Origin: Pseudothermotoga_B sp051235805 | GTDB taxonomy: Bacteria > Thermotogota > Thermotogae > Thermotogales > DSM-5069 | NCBI RefSeq assembly: GCF_051235805.1 | Contig: NZ_JBPNXV010000001.1 | Span: forward strand, 434,001 to 498,000 | DNA length: 64,000 bases | Direction: 5' to 3' | Part shown: piece by piece, positions 26,782 through 35,995 of the stretch | How the letters are laid out: every line of letters starts with the position of its first letter | Position numbering within the stretch: the stretch's first letter is position 1 | The notes under the pieces: generated by a model | Seen by the model: the letters and a program-made list of their open reading frames with translations, nothing else | Databases searched by the model: none | What the model was told of the DNA's origin: nothing | Position numbers and translations under genes: made by a program

Positions 26782-28095
26782 GTGAGGTTTAAGTTGTTCA
26801 TGGTTCTGGTGTTGGTAGTTTTGTTCAACGTGGCTGTTTTCGCTCTCAACGTGATCTTCTTGGTCGGCGATGGAATGGCTGCAAATCAGTTACTCCTCGC
26901 AAGCATACTTGAAGCAAGAGTTCTTACAACCATGACACTGCCTTACACTGGTTTGATGACCACCTATTCCTCAGATTCATGGGTCACCGATTCGGCTCCA
27001 GCTGGAACTGCGCTCTTTGCAGGTTACAAGACTTTGAATAAGGCGATCGGTGTTCTTCCAAATCGCGAGTCAGTACCATCAATCTTTGAGATTGCAAAGA
27101 ACGCAGGCTACAGAATCGGTGTTGTAGTGACCTGTCAAATAACTCATGCGACACCGGCAGCAGTCTATGGCCATGTTTCAGATCGAAACGATGAATTGAC
27201 GTTAGCAAAACAGTTTGCCGATTCTGGATTAGTTGATGTTGCTTTCGCTGGAGGCTGGCAGTGGTTCTTGCCCGAAAGCAAGGGTGGCGTTAGAAAAGAC
27301 GGTCTTGACTTGATAGAGCTGCTCAAATCAAAAGGGTATCAGTACATAACAAATGCAAGCGAGCTTAAGACCATTTCTGCCCAAAAGGTTCTGGGACTCT
27401 TTGCTAAGAATTACCTTGAGCCAGTCTCCGATAGACCATCTAATCAACCCACACTCGACGTGATGACAGCAAAGGCGATTGAATTGCTTTCAAGTGACGA
27501 TAGACCATTCATGCTGATGGTTGAAGGCTCACAGATCGACTGGGAGGCTCACGCAAACGATTTCTACGGTGTCTGGAAGGAAGTTGTGGAATTTGACAGA
27601 GCTGTGAAAGTGGCATTAGATTTTGCAAGAAAAGATGGCAATACTCTTGTTGTTGTCACCGGAGATCATGAAACCGGTGGACTTTCGCTGTCAAAGGGAG
27701 GTTACACCATAAACGTTGCTCAGGCAAGGAATGCAAAGGGTACAACCACAATGTTTTTGAAACAGTACAACATTGCTGACAAAGAAAAGTTCGTCGCTGG
27801 ATTGAAAGAATGGTATGGAATAGAGTTGAAAGATTCTGAATATGAGAGCCTTTCCAAGATTTCTCCGAACAATCTAATAAGAAGAGAACTGGCAAGATTT
27901 GTTGGTGAAAAACTCGGTTTTGGTTGGACGACCTTCGATCACACTGCTGGGGTTGTCCCCGTCTATGCCTTTGGACCAGGTGCAAATATCTTTACTGGTT
28001 TCATGGACAACACAGACATAGCCAGATTGATTTTGAAGGTTACATCTTTGAATACCATCAACTTCCCAAAGACTGGTTCTGTAGCAGGATACTGA
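26782..28095 (+). CDS. phoA: Secreted alkaline phosphatase (PhoA family)
   Basis: About 437 residues from GTG 26782, behind GAGGAGGTGAAGG; signal peptide MRFKLFMVLVLVVLFNVAVFA. Alkaline phosphatase motifs: VGDGMA, WVTDSAPAGTALFAG (nucleophile Ser in TDSA), HATPAAVYGHV, EGSQIDWEAHAND, VVTGDHETGG and the late DHTAGVVPVYAFGPGA (His ligand). Zn/Mg phosphomonoesterase acting outside the cytoplasmic membrane to free phosphate. Confidence 0.95.
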   Translation: MRFKLFMVLVLVVLFNVAVFALNVIFLVGDGMAANQLLLASILEARVLTTMTLPYTGLMTTYSSDSWVTDSAPAGTALFAGYKTLNKAIGVLPNRESVPSIFEIAKNAGYRIGVVVTCQITHATPAAVYGHVSDRNDELTLAKQFADSGLVDVAFAGGWQWFLPESKGGVRKDGLDLIELLKSKGYQYITNASELKTISAQKVLGLFAKNYLEPVSDRPSNQPTLDVMTAKAIELLSSDDRPFMLMVEGSQIDWEAHANDFYGVWKEVVEFDRAVKVALDFARKDGNTLVVVTGDHETGGLSLSKGGYTINVAQARNAKGTTTMFLKQYNIADKEKFVAGLKEWYGIELKDSEYESLSKISPNNLIRRELARFVGEKLGFGWTTFDHTAGVVPVYAFGPGANIFTGFMDNTDIARLILKVTSLNTINFPKTGSVAGY

Positions 28096-28102
28096 TTCAA
28101 CA

Positions 28103-28131
28103 AAGGCCACGCCCAGAACGGGCGTGGCCTT
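28103..28131. terminator. Bidirectional intrinsic terminator, phoA / lacZ
   Basis: A 12-bp perfect stem AAGGCCACGCCC / GGGCGTGGCCTT with 5-nt loop AGAAC lies between the two convergent genes, 7 bp past the phoA stop and 9 bp past the lacZ stop. T-rich flanks occur on the plus side. Confidence 0.9.
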
Positions 28132-28139
28132 ACCTTCTT

Positions 28140-31100
28140 TCATCTCACGAAAACTGTTTCTCTTGTGCCCAAGTTTGTCCAGATGAGATAATCTCCAGGT
28201 TGTGTCAGAGAAAGAGTGAAAGAGACGTTCTGTCTTTCGAGTGGAGGTACGATCAAATGCTTGATTTCAGCGGGGTTTTCTTCAACATAAACAGCGACTT
28301 CTTTTTCAAAAGAAAGCACTCCTTGGTTTTTGATTGTCAGCCAGATTGATAGTTTTTCTCCCACATTTAACAATCTCTTTGACAAAACCATCGAGCAGTT
28401 GATCTCTTCTGAGATAGCTGGTTGAACCTTCCACAGATTTCTTTCATCTGAGAGTTCTGTTGGTTTTATCCTAAAAGCATAGTGATACGGTTTTGCTCTT
28501 AGAATGTATTCTTTATGCGGTAATGCTCCCCAGCTGTTGTCTCCTCCAAGTCCCATCTGTTTGTAATCAATGTTCACACTCACAAAGTCCTGCATGTGTA
28601 ATTCGTTTGTATGATTGGCTTTTTCCAAATCTTCGATGGAAAACGGCAGCACGCTGAAATCTACGGTAGGTAGTCCCCCTACAAAAAGAGCATAACTTTT
28701 ATCTGTTATCGAAAACCATCTCACATCGCTTCTGTTGCCTGTTTCCTGAGGTCTCACATATCTGTGAAAGAACTCGTCCACCGTGCTTGTGTAGATTCCA
28801 AAGATACCGCTTTCTTTTCTGTCTTCGTATGTCTCGTGTGGTCCTCTGCCATACCATCTCACAGTTCGAAAGTCCTTAGGCATCTTCAACTGCAAGCCAA
28901 TTCTTGGAATCTCTGGCAAGTTTTTATTTGGGAAGATAACATAATCTACCAAGATATCGTTGCTGCCAAAGATTGTGTATGTCAAATACAGCCAAGAATC
29001 TTGCGGCAGTTGATAAACTGTCGAGAGAATCACTTTGTTCCCTGTTTGCTGGCAGAGGATCTTCTGAAGCCTTCTTGAGGAGCTTGCGTCTTTCCAAACT
29101 TTGAGTCTTTGTGGCATTCTGTTCCCAATGTCATTGTCTGTGGGTGCTCTCCAGAAATTTGGCATTAAAGGCTCATACAAGAGCTCTTTGCCCTTGAAAT
29201 TGATGCTTTCGAGAAGACCGCTGAGTTTGGAAAACCTCACGATCATCTCTTTTGTTCTAATAAGGTAATGATTAGAGTCTTCTTCAAGATTCACCTCTTC
29301 CATGATGAGCTTTCTCTCAAAAACAGGTGCTTTCAAATGAAATTGTTCCCAGGCAACCACATGGTCCATCGGTGCCCAAGGTTCTTCTTTAAGCGTGAGA
29401 AATTCGACCTGCAAGAAATACTCTGCATCTTCTTGAAGAGAAGGAAGATCAATTTGCAGCAAAGTACTTTCACCTGGTGGTAGATTTATTCTAAATTCAC
29501 CGTTTGCGATCTCTTCACCGTCTTTTTTCAGACGCCAAATTCCTTTGAAGTTCTCCAGATTGGTGAAGATATATTTGTTCTTGATCTTGATTGTATTCCT
29601 ACTGACAGCTTCAATGTCGATGTACTGGTATACTTTCTTGACCTCGAAAAGTTCTGGCTCACAAGTTCTATCAGGTAAAACGACACCGTTACAGCAGAAA
29701 TTACCATCATTCGGCTGATCGTTGAAATCTCCACCATATGCCCAGAATCTATTGCCTTTTTCATCAACTTTTTCTATGCCTTGGTCTACCCAGTCCCAGA
29801 TGCACCCACCGTGCAGATAAGGATTGTTTTCAATCAGTTCCCAGTAATCTTTCAAATTTCCAACACTGTTGCCCATTGCATGTGCATATTCACACATTAT
29901 CAATGGTCTTCTCTGTTCCTCAGAGGCGTATTTCAGCAGTTCGTCGAAGGAAGGATACATGACAGAGACTACGTCCAAGTAATATCCATTCCCTGGTCTG
30001 TCAGTCCCCAAGGGTGCATAGTGAACTAATCTGGTGTTGTCTCTTGATTTTATCCAAAGTGATGCTTCTTCGAAGTTCTTACCATCTCCTGCTTCGTTGC
30101 CAAGAGACCAGAAGACAACACTCGGATGGTTTTTGTCTCTTTCCACCATGCGCTGAACTCGATCAAGATGTGCCTTTTTCCACTCAACCTTGTTTGCGAG
30201 AGTGATCTTTTCGTCCCAACCAATGCCATGAGATTCAACATTTGCCTCATCTATCACAAAGAGTCCATAGTAATCGCAAAGATCGTACCACTTCGTTTGA
30301 TTGGGATAGTGAGATGTTCTGACGGTATTTATGTTGTGTTGCTTCATCAGTTTGATGTCCTGCACCATTCTCTCAACGGTTACTGAATGCCCTCGCTGTG
30401 GATCAAATTCGTGGCGATTCACACCCTTCACGTAGAAAGGTTTTCCGTTGAAAAGAAGTTTGCCATCTTTCACTTCTATTTTTCGAAAACCAAAGTTGAT
30501 CTTCTTTCTATCTTCACTCAGCTCAGCACACAAGACATACAGCCAAGGTGTCTCGGCGGACCACTTCAGAGGCTTTTTCACATCGAAAGCAAAAGAGAGA
30601 GTTTCTTCACCTTCCACTTCGATTTCTTTTTTCAAAAGAACCTCTTTCTTGTTTTCTGGAGTTATCAGCGATAAGATTAGAGTTTCTTGCTTCTTTTTAC
30701 CAAGCAAGTTCCTCAAATCAATATCAACAAAGATCTTTGCATCTTCATAGTTTTGATCCAATTCTGTTCTCACAAAAAGATCTCTTATGTGTACCTTCGC
30801 AAGGGCATACAGGTACACATCACGATATATTCCTGCAAACCACCACATGTCTTGATCTTCCAAGTAACTTGCATCGCACCACTTCAAAACCAGTGCTGTT
30901 AACAGGTTTTCCCCAGGTTCTACAAAATCGGTCACCCTGAACTCGGCAGGGGTACAACTATCTTTACTGAAACCGATTTCCTTTCCGTTGATCCAAACCT
31001 TCAGAAAAGATCTCACACCCTCAAAGTGTAAGAAGATCTCTTTGTCAAACCAATCATTGGGAACAATGAAGCTCTTTCTGTACACACCTGTTGGGTTGTA

Positions 31101-31421
31101 ATCATGTGGAACATACGGTGGGTTGGCGGCAAATGGGTATACGACATTTGTGTATATAGGTTTGTCATAACCTTGAAACTCCCAGTTGGATGGTACTTCT
31201 ATTTCATTCCAAGTAGAGTCATCAAAGTTTTTTTCTTGAAAAGCTTCTGGAACCTCAAAGGGGTTCTTGGCAAGGATGAATTTCCATCTTCCGTTCAAAG
31301 AAATGAACTGTTCTGGATATTCCCACTTCATCTCTTTGAAGTTGAAGTACGGTATGAAAGTGCAATGTGGTCTCTCGTTGCCTTCACTGGTCAGCTGTGG
31401 GTTTTCCCATTCGTACATCAT
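28140..31421 (-). CDS. lacZ: Beta-galactosidase, GH2 (LacZ type)
   Basis: 1093 residues, full LacZ-type GH2: sugar-binding domain, immunoglobulin-like domain, TIM barrel with acid/base E443 (SLGNEAGDG) and nucleophile E511 (IMCEYAHAMGNS), and the C-terminal small-chain domain (WYGRGPHETYEDRKESG). About 60 extra residues follow at the C-terminus. No signal peptide, so cytoplasmic; it would cut imported beta-galactosides or galacto-oligosaccharides from galactan. It has its own promoter with palindrome upstream. Confidence 0.96.
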   Translation of the reverse strand: MMYEWENPQLTSEGNERPHCTFIPYFNFKEMKWEYPEQFISLNGRWKFILAKNPFEVPEAFQEKNFDDSTWNEIEVPSNWEFQGYDKPIYTNVVYPFAANPPYVPHDYNPTGVYRKSFIVPNDWFDKEIFLHFEGVRSFLKVWINGKEIGFSKDSCTPAEFRVTDFVEPGENLLTALVLKWCDASYLEDQDMWWFAGIYRDVYLYALAKVHIRDLFVRTELDQNYEDAKIFVDIDLRNLLGKKKQETLILSLITPENKKEVLLKKEIEVEGEETLSFAFDVKKPLKWSAETPWLYVLCAELSEDRKKINFGFRKIEVKDGKLLFNGKPFYVKGVNRHEFDPQRGHSVTVERMVQDIKLMKQHNINTVRTSHYPNQTKWYDLCDYYGLFVIDEANVESHGIGWDEKITLANKVEWKKAHLDRVQRMVERDKNHPSVVFWSLGNEAGDGKNFEEASLWIKSRDNTRLVHYAPLGTDRPGNGYYLDVVSVMYPSFDELLKYASEEQRRPLIMCEYAHAMGNSVGNLKDYWELIENNPYLHGGCIWDWVDQGIEKVDEKGNRFWAYGGDFNDQPNDGNFCCNGVVLPDRTCEPELFEVKKVYQYIDIEAVSRNTIKIKNKYIFTNLENFKGIWRLKKDGEEIANGEFRINLPPGESTLLQIDLPSLQEDAEYFLQVEFLTLKEEPWAPMDHVVAWEQFHLKAPVFERKLIMEEVNLEEDSNHYLIRTKEMIVRFSKLSGLLESINFKGKELLYEPLMPNFWRAPTDNDIGNRMPQRLKVWKDASSSRRLQKILCQQTGNKVILSTVYQLPQDSWLYLTYTIFGSNDILVDYVIFPNKNLPEIPRIGLQLKMPKDFRTVRWYGRGPHETYEDRKESGIFGIYTSTVDEFFHRYVRPQETGNRSDVRWFSITDKSYALFVGGLPTVDFSVLPFSIEDLEKANHTNELHMQDFVSVNIDYKQMGLGGDNSWGALPHKEYILRAKPYHYAFRIKPTELSDERNLWKVQPAISEEINCSMVLSKRLLNVGEKLSIWLTIKNQGVLSFEKEVAVYVEENPAEIKHLIVPPLERQNVSFTLSLTQPGDYLIWTNLGTRETVFVR

Positions 31422-31465
31422 CAGACCTCCTCAAGACAGTTTCTACCGCAAAGTGTAATTCAAAT

Positions 31466-31494
31466 CTTATAGATTCTATGAGTATTTTACCCAA
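31466..31494 (-). promoter_or_regulatory. lacZ promoter
   Basis: On the minus strand TTGGGT, 17-bp spacer, TATAAG; transcription would start about 40 bp before the lacZ ATG. The -35 hexamer is one arm of the palindrome at 31488-31505, so a repressor bound there would block polymerase. Confidence 0.6.
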
Positions 31495-31505
31495 TTTATT
31501 GGGTA
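31488..31505. promoter_or_regulatory. Palindrome overlapping lacZ -35 (candidate operator)
   Basis: Perfect 7-bp arms TACCCAA / TTGGGTA around TTTA. It lies in the 248-bp gap between the GH53 and lacZ genes. The binding protein is unknown; no regulator gene is adjacent. Confidence 0.5.
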
Positions 31506-31559
31506 GTTCTGCGGTGAACAAGAGGGTATTTAGAGGCAGTTTTGTCTTTGATGAAACAA

Positions 31560-31574
31560 GAAAGCTGAGCTTTC
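31560..31574 (-). terminator. Weak hairpin after GH53 gene
   Basis: Minus-strand GAAAGC-TCA-GCTTTC followed by TTGTTT, about 95 bp downstream of the GH53 stop. Short stem and imperfect T-run: at most a partial terminator. The rest of 31506-31669 shows nothing recognisable. Confidence 0.3.
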
Positions 31575-31669
31575 CAACAAAGAACTGTGAAGCTCAAGAA
31601 TTCAAAAGATTCGTGCCTTTCTCTTGTAGAAAAAATCGCTCTTTGAACGGGTAGTTCGTTTGAGAAAGA

Positions 31670-33505
31670 TCAGTCTGTTTTCAACAACGCAAAATCGTCT
31701 ATCCACGCCCAGTTACCGCTGTTTGCGTCCACGTCTATGGTGATTGTGATTCTTCCACTGGTCACCTTTATCTCATCAATCTTTGGATTGTTCCATTTCA
31801 GCCAGCCTGTGTTTGTTATGTTTAGAGTCTTTTCCTCACCACCATATTCGCTGATTATCAGGCGAAGATGATTTTCTCCACCGCCACCGTGAATCCAAAA
31901 AGAAAGTTTGTAGGTTCCATTGGGTAATTCTACGGTCTGATAGAGTTTAAAATTGAAGGGTTTGTCAAGCCAGTAGTTCAGCGCATACTTTCCGTTGTGC
32001 GCATTGACTGGTGGACTTGCTATGACTACCTTCACCGCTTTTGTTTCACCTTCAACCTTGCAGGGATCGAGTGAAGCTGCTTCAAAGCTCGGATTTACAA
32101 GATAATTCTCCACGGCGTCTGCCTTCGCTGTTCCTCTCACCGTTACCTTTGCCCTCAGTTCTGTGCCATCGTTCAACGTGCCTTTCAAGAGATATTCTCC
32201 AGGTTTGTAGATCATCTCTTCGAGCGAAGAAAGATCCCATAGTACTGGTACTGTCTTGATGGAATCGTTCGAGAAAACAACTCTGATCTCTTCAGGCAGC
32301 TGAGGTTTTTGCCCAAGAGCTGTTTCGATGGAAGGCTCGTCGGCTTGCAAAACTTGCGGGGAAAGATAAACTTCATCTTTCAGAATCTGAGAGAAGATAT
32401 CCAAAGATGGTAATGCGTCTCCATTGAAATAGAACAAAGCCTGATTCTCCCACGGATTACCTTCGTTGGTCTTCCAGCCAGCTCCCTTGACTGGTATCCA
32501 TGTTCCCTCCCAGTAGAAAAAGCCAACTCCAAGATCGTTCGGCACCTGTCGGAGAACCTTAGCCAGATCTATCAAGAACGATCTTTGACCTTGAATCGTA
32601 GGAAGATAACCAGCCTGTTCAGCCATCGAGATGTGCCCAAAGATGTTGGGATGTTCATCTGCATCTTGAAGCGTCCAGGCATAGGCAGTTTCGACAATAA
32701 CAATCTTCTTGCCATATCTCTTTGCAAGATCGTTCAAGTTTTCTTGCAGATCTTCCAAAGTACCATGCCAGTAAGGATAGAAAGAAATGCCTATCAGGTC
32801 AAAATCTACATTTCGTCTAATCATCTCATCGAAGAACCATCTGAACAGTTCATTGTTACCGCCTTCTGCAAGGTGTATCATCACCGTTATCTGTGGGTCA
32901 AACTCTCTCACAGCTCTTATTGCTTCTTTCAACAATCCTGTGAAACCTTCAAAGCCTCCAGCTCCTGCACCCACTATCAGACCATCGGGCCAGAGAAAGC
33001 CGTTGTTCACTTCGTTGCCAATCTGCACCATATCTGGTGATGCATCATGCTCTCTCATATAGGTGAGCACATCTTTTGTGTATTCATACACTGCATCTTT
33101 TAAGTCTTCACCGTGCAAATCTTTCCATGCTTTTGGTTTGTTTTGTTTGCCCGGGTCAGCCCACCAGTCACTGTAGTGAAAGTCCAGCAGGACCTTCATA
33201 CCAAGTGATTTAGCTCTCTTTGCGATCTCTGTCATATTAACGTGACTGCAGTTTCCCCCACCCAGTGGTTTTCCATCTTCATCTGTCGGATCGTTCCAGA
33301 CCCTGAGTCTTATCCAGTTCACACCTTTGTCTTTTAAAATCTCCAGACAATCTTTTTGTTGCCCGTTCTCGTAGAATTTGCCTCCTAATCTCTCAATTTC
33401 ATACAGCATGGAAAGGTCTACACCTATTATGAACTCTTCAGTTGGTTTCATGATTCCCATACAAGAAAGAGAAATCAAAAGCAACACCAAGATAGTTGAT
33501 CTCAT
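31670..33505 (-). CDS. Arabinogalactan endo-beta-1,4-galactanase GH53 with C-terminal CBM
   Basis: 611 residues. N-terminal signal (about 1-18), then the GH53 barrel with GVNWIRLRVWNDP, acid/base E165 (QIGNEVNNG) and nucleophile E272 (IVIVETAYAW). A small Big4-like unit (about 390-460) is followed by a C-terminal beta-sandwich (about 465-611, NYLVNPSFEA...) that matches my recollection of the galactan-binding CBM61 of Thermotoga GH53. It cuts beta-1,4-galactan outside the cell, feeding the importer encoded just upstream. Confidence 0.94.
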   Translation of the reverse strand: MRSTILVLLLISLSCMGIMKPTEEFIIGVDLSMLYEIERLGGKFYENGQQKDCLEILKDKGVNWIRLRVWNDPTDEDGKPLGGGNCSHVNMTEIAKRAKSLGMKVLLDFHYSDWWADPGKQNKPKAWKDLHGEDLKDAVYEYTKDVLTYMREHDASPDMVQIGNEVNNGFLWPDGLIVGAGAGGFEGFTGLLKEAIRAVREFDPQITVMIHLAEGGNNELFRWFFDEMIRRNVDFDLIGISFYPYWHGTLEDLQENLNDLAKRYGKKIVIVETAYAWTLQDADEHPNIFGHISMAEQAGYLPTIQGQRSFLIDLAKVLRQVPNDLGVGFFYWEGTWIPVKGAGWKTNEGNPWENQALFYFNGDALPSLDIFSQILKDEVYLSPQVLQADEPSIETALGQKPQLPEEIRVVFSNDSIKTVPVLWDLSSLEEMIYKPGEYLLKGTLNDGTELRAKVTVRGTAKADAVENYLVNPSFEAASLDPCKVEGETKAVKVVIASPPVNAHNGKYALNYWLDKPFNFKLYQTVELPNGTYKLSFWIHGGGGENHLRLIISEYGGEEKTLNITNTGWLKWNNPKIDEIKVTSGRITITIDVDANSGNWAWIDDFALLKTD

Positions 33506-33520
33506 CGAACGAATCTCCTT

Positions 33521-35995
33521 TCATTCCTTTACCGCTCCTCTTGTCAAGCCGCTGACTAAGTATCTTTGTAAAGACAGGAAGAGTATGACCATCGGCAACA
33601 TACCAAGCAGAGCCGCAGCGGTGAACAACCCCCACTCTGTTTCGTATGGACCAACGGCGAAAGACTGAAGCCCAAGCGCATAGGTGTAGTTTTGAACATT
33701 CTGAAGGATGATTCTTGCCACAACGTACTCATTGAATGTCCCTATGAAGACCAGCAAAAAGACAACGGTCAAAATGGGTCGTGCTAAGGGCAAGACGATT
33801 TTATAAAAACTTTGAAATCTCGTTGCACCATCTACTATTGCAGCCTCTTCCAGAGAACTCGGTATCAGATCATAAAAGCCCTTTATCAGATACATGTTGT
33901 AAGATATGTTCGTTAGATAAGCGAAGATCAACCCACCTACTGTGTCTACTCCTAAGAAAGTCACATACTTTCCAAGAAAGTTGAGCAGGTTGTAGATTGC
34001 AACCATGAAGATAACACCTGGAAACATCTGAATGAGCAGGAAAGCCATTATGCCATACCTTCTGCCTGCAAATCTCATTCTGCTGAAAGGATATGCAGCA
34101 ACAGCGCACACAAAGGTGGTTATCAAGGCAACGATCAGTGAAATGATTACTGAGTTCGAAACCCATCTGAGAAAGTAATGTTTTGTCTTCTGTTTCCAAA
34201 TTTGATCTATTCTGTACAGCTCTCTGTCTATTCTTTCAAAGTGATTCTTGAGATCTGCAAAGGGTGTGAGATTCATCAAAACCCCGGCTTTTCTCATCAC
34301 AACAGCGAGGTCTGACCTGACCTTGTTCACAAACTCCGATCTCACCACATCGTCGAGTCTGCTCAGGTGTTCTGATCTCACGAAAACGCCAGAGTAGGAA
34401 AGATCAAGAAGATAACTCCAGCTTTTCTCGAAATCTGACAACAAGTTGTTTGTTTGGCCCAAGACCTCTTGAAGGTTCTTCGAGACATTTTCAAATCTGG
34501 TCGAGAAGGTTCTGTATTCTTCTATCCATCTCAAATCATCAACAGTCTTTCTCAATCTTGAGTAGATCTCATCTTTGAGTGAGTACGAATTCATGAAATT
34601 CCTCAACCAACTTATCAGGGCTGAGTATCTCACAAGGTCTGTCCTACCAAAGGAAGTTATGGAGCTTGTAGTTGAGATTCTTTGATCCAGTTCAGCTAAG
34701 AAGACCTTCAGCTGACATAGTCTTCTGTGTGCTTCCAGCTGAGTTTCAAGGTTTTTGATCTCTTCTCGGAGTTTTGTCTCTTCTTGTTCAAGTAAGCTCA
34801 TCTCTCTGCCTATCTGTATCAACTGTTCGTTGGCATCGTGCAAGAATATTGCACTGTTTTCAAGGTTAGATAGTGTACTATCAAGATCGTTCAAAATCCT
34901 TTCAATTCTCGGCTGAACTTCTTGATAGCCCTTGATGAAATCTGAGTACAGCATCTTTGACCTGTCATTTGCTTCATCTATGTTGGATAGTTCTTTGAAA
35001 AGATCAGCCATTCTCTCCACAGATTTCTTCAATGCTGTGTAATCAACCAACACTTCGAGCTTCTGCAGAATCTTCTCAATTCTCTCTGACGATGCAAAGA
35101 GGCTTTCAAGGAAAAATGAGTCGTCCAGCGGCACAATCCTTTTTGTAGAACTACCTCTAACGCTGTCTTTGAGATTTTTCAAATTCTGTAGGGCTTCAAC
35201 TGTGTTCTCAAGTTCGGGTAGTAGTGCATTTTTCAAGACCAGGTCTGTTTTGAGAACTTGATCTTGGATCGGTGAGACCTTATCTTTCAACTTCGACGAA
35301 GTTTTCCTCAGTTGGTCAAGTTCTGCCGAAATTTCGTTCAGATTCTCCTTTAGCCTTCCTATGTAATCATCGTATCGCTCTTTTAGTATTCCGATGGCTG
35401 CGTTGAACTCTTCAGGACTTTTGATCTCAGAACCAACTATTTTCTGAAGATCCTCTTTGAAGACTTTGAAGATCTGAGAATCAAACCTTTCTTTGGAAAG
35501 GTACTCATACAGTACGACTGAGTAACGATCTATGGCATTTGTTTCAAAGCCTTTAGTCTCTTCAAGCAGGACTTTTTTCAACCCATCGAGATTTTTCACA
35601 GTGAGATCTCTAACGGTCTGTGCGTTCTTTTTCAGATAATCATCGATCGTTCGATACGACTCTTCTGCCTTAATGTATCGCGAAGAACTTTCCTGCAGAT
35701 ATCTGTGAAATCTCTGAAGGTCATCTTCGATCTTTTGCCTTGCTTTCTTCGGATCGAGTTCACTGAAGGGCTTAGCTCGCGAGATCAAACTGTGCAACTC
35801 TTGTACGAGAACTGGCAAATTCTTCTCTGGCACAACGAGGTCTATGTAGTTTTGCAGGGTCAATCTGCTTGAAAAAAGTTCACTTGAAAAAGCAGCCTCA
35901 TCTCTTCTAAAAGAGGTTGTCATCACCCAAACGGTGGGAAACAAGATCACAACGATCAAAAAGATAAGAACGAAATGAACGATCAGTCTTCTCAT
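33521..35995 (-). CDS. MalG-type sugar ABC permease with very large coiled-coil insertion
   Basis: 824 residues against about 280 in usual MalG proteins. The first membrane helix (about 4-24) and the TLQNYIDLV segment are MalG-like. Residues about 60-600 are charged and heptad-like with few Gly/Pro and many Leu/Glu/Lys, predicting a long coiled coil. The permease core resumes at about 609 with five helices and the EAA loop EEAAIVDGATRFQSFYKIVLP. By topology the insertion lies between helices 1 and 2, on the outer face of the membrane. Partner of the MalF-type gene (4-bp overlap). T. maritima has, as I recall, a similarly long homologue in its galactan locus. Confidence 0.92.
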   Translation of the reverse strand: MRRLIVHFVLIFLIVVILFPTVWVMTTSFRRDEAAFSSELFSSRLTLQNYIDLVVPEKNLPVLVQELHSLISRAKPFSELDPKKARQKIEDDLQRFHRYLQESSSRYIKAEESYRTIDDYLKKNAQTVRDLTVKNLDGLKKVLLEETKGFETNAIDRYSVVLYEYLSKERFDSQIFKVFKEDLQKIVGSEIKSPEEFNAAIGILKERYDDYIGRLKENLNEISAELDQLRKTSSKLKDKVSPIQDQVLKTDLVLKNALLPELENTVEALQNLKNLKDSVRGSSTKRIVPLDDSFFLESLFASSERIEKILQKLEVLVDYTALKKSVERMADLFKELSNIDEANDRSKMLYSDFIKGYQEVQPRIERILNDLDSTLSNLENSAIFLHDANEQLIQIGREMSLLEQEETKLREEIKNLETQLEAHRRLCQLKVFLAELDQRISTTSSITSFGRTDLVRYSALISWLRNFMNSYSLKDEIYSRLRKTVDDLRWIEEYRTFSTRFENVSKNLQEVLGQTNNLLSDFEKSWSYLLDLSYSGVFVRSEHLSRLDDVVRSEFVNKVRSDLAVVMRKAGVLMNLTPFADLKNHFERIDRELYRIDQIWKQKTKHYFLRWVSNSVIISLIVALITTFVCAVAAYPFSRMRFAGRRYGIMAFLLIQMFPGVIFMVAIYNLLNFLGKYVTFLGVDTVGGLIFAYLTNISYNMYLIKGFYDLIPSSLEEAAIVDGATRFQSFYKIVLPLARPILTVVFLLVFIGTFNEYVVARIILQNVQNYTYALGLQSFAVGPYETEWGLFTAAALLGMLPMVILFLSLQRYLVSGLTRGAVKE

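Noticed and set aside
31367..31654. 95-codon plus-strand frame between lacZ and GH53
   Set aside because: It starts inside lacZ on the opposite strand, covers the lacZ promoter, has no ribosome site and no motif.
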